Shown: piece after piece, positions 25,107 through 30,745 of the stretch
Position numbering within the stretch: position 1 is the stretch's first letter
Layout: every line of letters begins with the position of its first letter
Source: Bacteroidia bacterium
GTDB taxonomy: Bacteria > Bacteroidota > Bacteroidia > Bacteroidales > Azobacteroidaceae
NCBI GenBank assembly: GCA_025996865.1
Contig: BNTV01000054.1
Span: 1-30,745, forward strand
Reading direction: 5' to 3'
Length of the DNA stretch: 30,745 bases
Notes under the pieces: model-generated
Database searches by the model: none
Told to the model about the DNA's origin: nothing
The model's input: the letters and a program-made list of their open reading frames with translations, nothing else
Made by a program: the position numbers and the translations under genes

Positions 25107-25156
25107 CAAAGATACACAAATTTTCGGCACTAATTATATTTTGTGCCGAAAATTTG
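25107..25156 (-). promoter_or_regulatory. Promoter plus 14-bp-arm inverted-repeat operator
   Basis: The minus strand has TATCTTTG (25107-25114), an exact TAnnTTTG box. Directly upstream are perfect inverted arms: CAAATTTTCGGCAC at 25117-25130 and its complement at 25143-25156, with a 12-base AT spacer. The arm centres are 26 bases apart. The repeat covers the region between the -7 and -33 elements, where a repressor would act. AbiEi-type antitoxins bind inverted repeats in their own promoters, which fits the gene downstream. Confidence 0.65.
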
Positions 25157-25259
25157 AATAGTTGCCGTTTGATGAGCGGAATCTATGCTTTATTGGATTA
25201 GAGGAATACGTGATGCAGTTTGGGAATGTAATTTTTAAATCTTTGTAGGCATACGCATC

Positions 25260-26141
25260 TCACCAAATCGCTTTCGTTTCATCAGGATGAAACCACTGTA
25301 TCTCCAAATCCCGCTTAAACCAAGTCATTTGTTTGCGGGAATAAATCCGTGTGTTTTGCTTGATTTTCTCAATGGCGAAATTCAAAGTCCATTCGCCTGA
25401 AAAATAATTGAAAAGTTCTTTATAACCAACCGTATTCAAAGCGTTTAGATGCCGGAGCGGATAAACTGCGCGGGCTTCCTCCAAAAGTCCTTTCGCCATC
25501 ATTTCATCGACTCTGCGGTTAATTCGCCCGTACAACTCTTCCCGGTCTCTCTGCAAACCGATTTTAACAATCTTGAAAGGGCGTTGTTTTATTTCATTTT
25601 TCCGAAGGGAAGAATAGGGTTTTCCCGACATCAAGCAGATTTCCAAAGCGTGAATCACCCGCTTATGGTTTTGTAAATCAACTTGTTTGTAAAAAACAGG
25701 ATCCAGTAGTTTCAACTGATTGCGAATCGAGTCTATTCCTTCTTTCTCGTACAGTTTTTTCAAATCCTCACGAAGTTTTTCATCAATGGTAGGAATGTCG
25801 TCAATTCCTTTGCACACAGCGTCGATATACATCATCGAACCGCCGCTCATCAGGATGGTTTCGTGAGTTTGGAACAAATCGTCAAGCAAACGGATAACAT
25901 CCGTCTCAAATTGGCTGGCGCTATAATAATCGGTCAATTGAAGATTGCCGACAAAATAGTGGTGAACCCGTTCCAATTCTTCTTTTGTCGGAGCGGCTGT
26001 CCCTATCGGTAAAGCCCGGTAAAACTGGCGGGAATCGGCAGAAATAATGGGCGAATTGAGATGTTCCGCGAGGTCAAGGCTCAAGGCCGTTTTTCCTACT
26101 CCGGTCGGACCTGAAAGGACTATTAAAGTCTTAGTATTCAA
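25260..26141 (-). CDS. miaA: tRNA dimethylallyltransferase, TTG start
   Basis: MiaA adds the dimethylallyl group to A37 of tRNAs that read codons beginning with U. The 293-residue protein has the P-loop GPTGVGKT at 11-18, [18 protein letters not shown] near 34 and the [14 protein letters not shown] segment near 98. Near the end is [12 protein letters not shown], the tRNA-binding region. The start must be TTG at 26141: between the P-loop and an in-frame TGA upstream there is no ATG or GTG. This TTG lies inside the last codons of the preceding gene, whose stop is at 26131, so the two overlap by 11 bases and are probably translationally coupled. It is the last gene of the lpx operon. Confidence 0.95.
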   Translation of the reverse strand: MNTKTLIVLSGPTGVGKTALSLDLAEHLNSPIISADSRQFYRALPIGTAAPTKEELERVHHYFVGNLQLTDYYSASQFETDVIRLLDDLFQTHETILMSGGSMMYIDAVCKGIDDIPTIDEKLREDLKKLYEKEGIDSIRNQLKLLDPVFYKQVDLQNHKRVIHALEICLMSGKPYSSLRKNEIKQRPFKIVKIGLQRDREELYGRINRRVDEMMAKGLLEEARAVYPLRHLNALNTVGYKELFNYFSGEWTLNFAIEKIKQNTRIYSRKQMTWFKRDLEIQWFHPDETKAIW

Positions 26142-26682
26142 ACGGATTTCCTTCGCTCAAATTTCCAAAATCCTCCTCGTCGTATTCATCCAAATTCAGG
26201 ATATCGTCATCATCCAGAAAGTCCTCGTCTAAATGGGTAACCGGCGCCTCCAATTTCGATTCAAATTCTTCGAAATTCGTCGTTTGAGCCGGCGGATTTC
26301 CAACCGATTTAACGCATTGGGCTTTCGATTGACTTTTTCCGGTAATGATTTCCTTCAATTCCATGAAAAAAGCCCTTTCGGTCAGCAGTTCAAAAACATA
26401 CAACAATTTTTGACGTTCTTCATCCAGCAAATCATTCAAACGAATGGTGTCCATTACATAGCTATCTTCCTCCGAGCTTGTGTCCATTTCCACCAGGGTG
26501 ATTTCTTTTTCCTTCATCCAATCTTCGTCACAAATAAAAAAAGAGGTCATCTGGTCCTTTTTGTACCCGACAGAGTCTAAAATAGCTTCATGCAAATCAT
26601 AAAAAGTAGCATCGGAATCAATCAAAATATCCCTTCTGAAATCATCTACTTCATCAGACAAAATAACAAACCTGTAAACCAT
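26131..26682 (-). CDS. pRiA4b ORF-3-like (IS1096 TnpR-like) protein with acidic tail
   Basis: This 183-residue protein has a domain related to plasmid pRiA4b ORF-3 and the IS1096 passenger protein (about 1-110; [33 protein letters not shown] is the signature opening, with the F-x-D-LH core). The second half is disordered and very acidic, ending in a run of Asp and Glu ([17 protein letters not shown], near 155-172). Despite the family name there is no transposase chemistry here, and its role is unknown. It is wedged between lpxA and miaA, overlapping the latter by 11 bases, a stable position in what looks like an operon. That argues for a housekeeping job rather than a mobile gene. The start is the ATG at 26682. 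Confidence 0.8.
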   Translation of the reverse strand: MVYRFVILSDEVDDFRRDILIDSDATFYDLHEAILDSVGYKKDQMTSFFICDEDWMKEKEITLVEMDTSSEEDSYVMDTIRLNDLLDEERQKLLYVFELLTERAFFMELKEIITGKSQSKAQCVKSVGNPPAQTTNFEEFESKLEAPVTHLDEDFLDDDDILNLDEYDEEDFGNLSEGNPFEY

Positions 26683-26726
26683 ATAACTACTATAATTTAT
26701 TAATTCTTAATTCTTAGTTCTTAACT

Positions 26727-27506
26727 TTACTCAAAATATCCTCGCACAATTCCTCGTTGAGAATTGAGGATAAACGTAACAATCGACTCTTTTTCAACAG
26801 AATAAGGAACTGTTTCTTCAATTTGTTTCACAGCATCCTTGTAATTCAATCCCGATTGATACAAAATCCGATAAATCTCCTGAATCGTTGAAATTTTATC
26901 GTTATCAAAACCTTTTCTCCTCAACCCGATAATGTTAATTCCCGAATACGTAATCGGCTCACGTCCGACGATAATAAAGGGAGGGATATCCTTATTCACC
27001 CGGGAACCGCCCTGAATCATCGCATGCTTGCCGATTTGGGTAAACTGGTGTACCAAAGTTCCACCGCTTAAAATGGCGTAATCGTCCACTTCAACTTCTC
27101 CGGCCAATTGCGTTGCATTTCCCAAAATAACACTATTTCCTAAAATACAATCATGCGCTGTGTGTGAATAAGCCATTAACAAACAATTATTTCCTATTAC
27201 TGTTTTGCTTTTGGCCGCAGTTCCCCGGTTTACGGTAGCACATTCTCTGATGGTTGTACCATCACCGATTTCGGCGGTTGTTTCCTCTCCTCGAAATTTC
27301 AAGTCTTGAGGAATTGCCGCAATTACCGCTCCCGGAAAAATCCGGCAATTTTTACCGATTCGAGCGCCATTCATTATTACAACATTCGGATAGATGTAGG
27401 TATTGTCACCTATCACAACATCTTTTTCTATCGTAACAAAAGGACTGATTGTAACATTTTCTCCAATTTTTGCATCGGGATGTACCGACGATAAACTTTG
27501 AACCAT
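26727..27506 (-). CDS. lpxA: Acyl-ACP--UDP-N-acetylglucosamine O-acyltransferase
   Basis: LpxA transfers a 3-hydroxyacyl chain from ACP to UDP-GlcNAc, the first step of lipid A synthesis, in the cytoplasm. The 259-residue protein is a left-handed beta-helix of hexapeptide repeats (IGDNTYIYPNVVI and others, about 10-190), with a helical C-terminal domain (about 195-259). The catalytic histidine is H118 in SHTAHDC. NRGT and the QLAGEVEVDDYAILSGG segment are typical. It starts only 2 bases after the lpxC-fabZ stop, so translation is coupled. Confidence 0.97.
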   Translation of the reverse strand: MVQSLSSVHPDAKIGENVTISPFVTIEKDVVIGDNTYIYPNVVIMNGARIGKNCRIFPGAVIAAIPQDLKFRGEETTAEIGDGTTIRECATVNRGTAAKSKTVIGNNCLLMAYSHTAHDCILGNSVILGNATQLAGEVEVDDYAILSGGTLVHQFTQIGKHAMIQGGSRVNKDIPPFIIVGREPITYSGINIIGLRRKGFDNDKISTIQEIYRILYQSGLNYKDAVKQIEETVPYSVEKESIVTFILNSQRGIVRGYFE

Positions 27507-27508
27507 AA

Positions 27509-28897
27509 TTATTTATTTTTTATAACTTGTGCCATAAATTCAGCTTCACACACTACCTTTTCTCCTACGAAACTATAGCCTTTCATGATAGCAACGCCTC
27601 TTCGGAACTCGGAAGCCAGTTCTACTTTGAAAATCAAGGTATCGCCCGGCACTACTTTCTGCCGGAATTTTACATTGTCGATTTTCATGAAGTAGGTGGA
27701 ATATCTGTGTGGTTCGTCCATTCCGTTCAACACAAAAAGTCCGGCATTCTGAGCCATCGCCTCGACGATTAAGACACCCGGCATGACCGGTTCTTCGGGA
27801 AAATGTCCTTGGAAAAAAGGCTCATTAACCGTCACATTTTTAATACCTACAATGTGCATGTCTCCAATTTCAATGACTTTATCAACCAATAAAAAAGGAA
27901 ACCGGTGCGGAAGCAACTCCTTAATTCTACCGATGTCCATAACAGGCGGAAGATTCGGATTATAAACCGGAGCCTGTACATCGTTCAGTTTAATATCTTT
28001 GCGGATAACACGGGCAAACTGGTTGTTGATTTTATGCCCCGGACAATTGGCAATAATCCGTCCGATAATCGGTTTCCCGATTAAAGCAATATCGCCCAGA
28101 ATATCCAATAATTTATGTCGCGCCGGCTCGTTGACGAATGTCAAAGGTTTGTTCATGATATAACCCAATTCCGACGCGTCTTTATGCTTAACGCCCATTG
28201 TATCGGCCAGTTGGTCGAAACATTCCTGACTGATTTGATGTTCGTAAATAACAATGGCATTATCCAAATCGCCGCCTTTTATCAACCCGTGTTGTAAAAG
28301 CGGTTCGATTTCGCGGACGAAAACGAAAGTCCGGCTTGCAGCAATTTCTTCCTTGAAATCTTTCAGATTATCTAAAGTAGCATATTGATTGTCAAGGAAA
28401 AACGAATCAAATGTAATATGTACATTGATTCCGAAACTATTGTCCGGAAGAACAGTAATTGAAGAACCGGTTTCACTATCGGTCACCTCAATTTTATTTT
28501 TTACAATGTAATATTCTCTTACCGCATCTTGTTCGGAAATTCCAACTCGCTCAATTTCATTGGCATACACGATTGCACTTCCATCCAGAATCGGAAATTC
28601 AGGAGCGTTTACTTCTATCAGACAGTTGTCGATTTCGTAAGCGTACAATGCGGCCATCGCATGTTCTACTGTGGAAACAGAGACTTCATTCTTTGAAAGA
28701 ACCGTTCCGCGTTGCGTTCCTTTTACATTTTCAGCCAAGGCATCAATCACAGGCTGGTCTTCCAAGTCAATCCGTTTAATCTTGCAACCGTAATTGACCG
28801 GTGCAGGATTAAATTTGATTTCAATGTCAAGTCCCGTGTGTAATCCCTTGCCTTTCAGGGAAAAACTTTCTTTTAAAGTGTGTTGTTTTGTATTCAT
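27509..28897 (-). CDS. lpxC-fabZ: Bifunctional LpxC deacetylase / FabZ dehydratase
   Basis: One polypeptide of 462 residues joins two enzymes. The N-terminal part (about 1-305) is LpxC, the zinc-dependent deacetylase that commits UDP-acyl-GlcNAc to lipid A. It has zinc ligands H79 in STVEHAMAA and the His and Asp of RHKLLDILGD, and the later GHKINNQ supplies the acid/base His. The C-terminal part (about 315-462) is FabZ, the 3-hydroxyacyl-ACP dehydratase. Its hot-dog-fold motif FQGHFPEEPVMPG holds the catalytic His, and LIVEAMAQ the catalytic Glu. The fusion is a known hallmark of Bacteroidota and couples lipid A and fatty-acid synthesis, which compete for the same substrate. The ATG at 28897 is chosen; a GTG immediately before it (28900) is also possible. 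Confidence 0.97.
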   Translation of the reverse strand: MNTKQHTLKESFSLKGKGLHTGLDIEIKFNPAPVNYGCKIKRIDLEDQPVIDALAENVKGTQRGTVLSKNEVSVSTVEHAMAALYAYEIDNCLIEVNAPEFPILDGSAIVYANEIERVGISEQDAVREYYIVKNKIEVTDSETGSSITVLPDNSFGINVHITFDSFFLDNQYATLDNLKDFKEEIAASRTFVFVREIEPLLQHGLIKGGDLDNAIVIYEHQISQECFDQLADTMGVKHKDASELGYIMNKPLTFVNEPARHKLLDILGDIALIGKPIIGRIIANCPGHKINNQFARVIRKDIKLNDVQAPVYNPNLPPVMDIGRIKELLPHRFPFLLVDKVIEIGDMHIVGIKNVTVNEPFFQGHFPEEPVMPGVLIVEAMAQNAGLFVLNGMDEPHRYSTYFMKIDNVKFRQKVVPGDTLIFKVELASEFRRGVAIMKGYSFVGEKVVCEAEFMAQVIKNK

Positions 28898-28905
28898 CAC
28901 TGATT

Positions 28906-29958
28906 TTAGTCTTTATTTAATTCTTTTTTAAGCGTTTCCACTTCTTTTTGCAATTGATTCAATGTCCTGTAAATATCGGGCAATTTCTGAAAAAGCAAGC
29001 TTGAACGGAAGAAATTTTTCACATCAATGGCCGGCGAGCCTAAAATATTTCTTCCCGATTCGATATGGCTGATGATACCGGCTTGTGCACCGATGCCTAC
29101 ATTGTCGCCTATTTTAATATGGCCGCCCAAACCGACTTGTCCGCCGAGCATGCAATTTTTCCCGACTTTGGTTGAACCTGAAATACCGACTTGCGCCGCG
29201 ATTACCGTATTTTCCCCGATTTCCACGTTGTGCGCTACCTGAATCAGATTGTCCAATTTCACGCCCTGGCGAATGATGGTTGAATCCATCACTGCCCGGT
29301 CTATGGTTGTATTTGCACCGATTTCGACGTCATCTTCAATTTGTACATTTCCTAATTGCGGGATTTTCTTGTAGTTACCGCCTTCTTTGGCAAAACCGAA
29401 TCCATCGGCGCCGACCACTGCTCCGGCATGAATGATACATCTTTTTCCGACCCTGCAGCCGGCATAAATTTTCACGCCGGCATAAATAATGGTATCGTCG
29501 CCAATTGTCACATTATCACCGATATAGGCATGAGGATAGATTTCTACATTTTTTCCCAGACTGACATTTTCGCCGATATAAGCAAATGCGCCAACATAAA
29601 CCGTTTCGGGCGATACATTCGCCGAAGGACTGATATAAGCCGGCGATTCAATTCCTCTTTTATGTTTTTTCTCCTTATCAACCCATTCCATCAGCGAAGC
29701 CAAAGCGGCATAAGCATTCGGTACGCGGACAAGCGTCAAAGTGGAAGGTAATTTTTTTTCAGGGACGAAATCGTCATTCACCAAAGCGATACTCGCTTGA
29801 GTTTCATAGATATGATGTGTATATTTCAGATTGGCAAGGAAAGTAAGCGTTCCGGGTTTTCCTTCTTCGATTTTTGAAAAATTACTCACCGTGACCTGCT
29901 CATTTCCTTCTGCTTTCCCTTGAAGAATACTTGCAATCTCTTTTGCACTGAACTCCAT
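28906..29958 (-). CDS. lpxD: UDP-3-O-(3-hydroxyacyl)glucosamine N-acyltransferase
   Basis: LpxD adds the second hydroxyacyl chain, the third step of lipid A synthesis. The 350-residue protein has an N-terminal uridine-binding domain (about 1-100, [18 protein letters not shown] at the start) and a long hexapeptide beta-helix (about 105-310). Its catalytic histidine is in the QVAHNVEIG segment (near 240), and the family landmark [10 protein letters not shown] is near 185. A C-terminal helix ([18 protein letters not shown]) forms a short coiled coil. The ATG at 29958 is preferred over a TTG eleven codons upstream. The gap to lpxC-fabZ is 8 bases. The upstream HD gene ends 43 bases before this start. 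Confidence 0.96.
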   Translation of the reverse strand: MEFSAKEIASILQGKAEGNEQVTVSNFSKIEEGKPGTLTFLANLKYTHHIYETQASIALVNDDFVPEKKLPSTLTLVRVPNAYAALASLMEWVDKEKKHKRGIESPAYISPSANVSPETVYVGAFAYIGENVSLGKNVEIYPHAYIGDNVTIGDDTIIYAGVKIYAGCRVGKRCIIHAGAVVGADGFGFAKEGGNYKKIPQLGNVQIEDDVEIGANTTIDRAVMDSTIIRQGVKLDNLIQVAHNVEIGENTVIAAQVGISGSTKVGKNCMLGGQVGLGGHIKIGDNVGIGAQAGIISHIESGRNILGSPAIDVKNFFRSSLLFQKLPDIYRTLNQLQKEVETLKKELNKD

Positions 29959-30001
29959 CTTTTCTGTTTTTCGAATTAATATTGGGGACAAAGTACGGAA
30001 A

Positions 30002-30745
30002 TTATTCCGAATCTCGCAAAAAACAAAAGTAATACTTTTTTATCTTTTTTGAAAGTAGTTGAATATTCAACATATCCGAAGCGCATGAAATGTCTTCCGT
30101 GCTTCCGTCTTTGAACAAAATGTCGATGCTATCGTCCGCTTCGTTGTACATATTGGTAGATATGGTTTCCGATAAAATTAAATATGCGGCATCTTCATGC
30201 GACAAATCATATTTTTGGGCAAAATACTTTGTTTTTTCCGTTATCAAATACTCAGGAGTGGGATTTGAATTGACTTCTATCTTAAATAAATTTCTATTAA
30301 TCAATCCATTACATAAAAGAGACAACACCTTATCGGAACTTTTTGTCCAAGCTTTAAGTGCACACCAAATATCGTTGTCATCCAAATCTATAAAATATTG
30401 AATGGCGTCCGGGTCGGTTTCAAATCGTTGCTTGTCCACCTGATTGTATAAAAAATATTTCAAAGGCAAAGTTGCTTCCAGATTCATTCCATTATTAGCC
30501 AGCAATTTAGCCCGATTCAAAGTATTTATCATCATTTTTTCCGCTGCCACCGCTGTTTTGTGCAGATACACCTGCCAATACATCAGTCGCCGCGCCATCA
30601 GAAAGTTTTCGATGGAATAGATGCCTTTGGCTTCAACAACTAATTTATCGTCTTTCAGATTGAGCATTTTGATGATTCGCGCCGAACCGATATTGCCTTC
30701 GGTCACGCCGGTAAAAAAACTGTCGCGCCGCAAATAATCCAGCCG
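30002..30745 (-). CDS. HD-domain phosphohydrolase (COG1078 type), 5' end outside window
   Basis: The gene runs off the right edge. The visible 247 codons begin [14 protein letters not shown], which is the conserved segment that follows the HD metal site in the COG1078 group (dGTPase/SAMHD1-like phosphohydrolases). The metal-binding HD residues themselves lie outside the window. The visible part is the helical C-terminal region (LIEK-type contacts, [12 protein letters not shown], near the middle). Its substrate is likely a nucleotide but is not determined. An apparent start at a TTG at 30733 is internal. It precedes lpxD on the same strand with 43 bases between. I recall the same order in Bacteroides genomes, which suggests an operon. 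Confidence 0.85.
   Translation of the reverse strand, partial: RLDYLRRDSFFTGVTEGNIGSARIIKMLNLKDDKLVVEAKGIYSIENFLMARRLMYWQVYLHKTAVAAEKMMINTLNRAKLLANNGMNLEATLPLKYFLYNQVDKQRFETDPDAIQYFIDLDDNDIWCALKAWTKSSDKVLSLLCNGLINRNLFKIEVNSNPTPEYLITEKTKYFAQKYDLSHEDAAYLILSETISTNMYNEADDSIDILFKDGSTEDISCASDMLNIQLLSKKIKKYYFCFLRDSE

Noticed and set aside
25157..25259. Possible small RNA or tRNA between the winged-helix remnant and miaA
   Set aside because: No cloverleaf, no T-loop motif and no convincing hairpin with a T-run could be found.
29959..29991. Upstream TTG start for lpxD (also TTG starts at 5612, 7027 and 10520)
   Set aside because: In each case a downstream ATG begins exactly where family homology begins, and promoter boxes or poor homology speak against the TTG. 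miaA is the exception.

Overview
The window looks like a stretch of a Bacteroidota (Bacteroidales-type) chromosome, probably a draft or metagenome contig. Four things point there. There is a SusC/SusD pair with a one-protein hybrid two-component sensor. lpxC is fused to fabZ. A GSCFA-domain gene lies beside dxs. Nearly every gene start is preceded by the phylum's promoter box TAnnTTTG, with almost no Shine-Dalgarno sequences. I cannot name the genus from sequence alone.

Layout. 1-152 is a chimeric join built from pieces of dnaE, so the 3' end of dnaE is missing. 153-5585 is housekeeping: dnaE (-), divergent coaA (+), convergent pyridoxamine kinase (-). 5621-9550 is an accessory island. It holds a solitary AAA ATPase/DUF4143 gene, a 160-bp cruciform-forming repeat, an attC-like imperfect palindrome, an XRE-KilA-N two-gene module bracketed by 53-bp direct repeats, and a truncated IS630-type transposase. 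9558-13590 has a GSCFA protein (-) divergent from dxs (+), which is followed by a membrane acyltransferase. 13609-24533 is a compact polysaccharide utilisation locus (PUL): hybrid sensor (-), divergent from GH105 hydrolase, SusC and SusD (+). 24544-25160 is a scar with a truncated winged-helix gene that keeps an intact promoter and a large inverted-repeat operator. 25260-30745 is a minus-strand operon: HD phosphohydrolase (partial), lpxD, lpxC-fabZ, lpxA, a pRiA4b ORF-3-like protein and miaA.

How the parts work together. In the PUL, SusD and SusC would bind and import oligosaccharide. The GH105 enzyme would remove the unsaturated uronic acid left by pectin or related lyases. The hybrid sensor would detect the sugar in the periplasm and activate transcription, plausibly through two 14-bp direct repeats 21 bp apart in the divergent promoter. 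LpxA, LpxC and LpxD are the first three dedicated steps of lipid A synthesis, and the fused FabZ draws on the same hydroxyacyl-ACP pool. Dxs starts the MEP isoprenoid pathway.

The least explained parts are the repeat-bracketed XRE-KilA-N module with its attC-like neighbour, the operator-bearing truncated gene at 24829-25156, and a 28-bp palindrome inserted in frame into the hybrid sensor.
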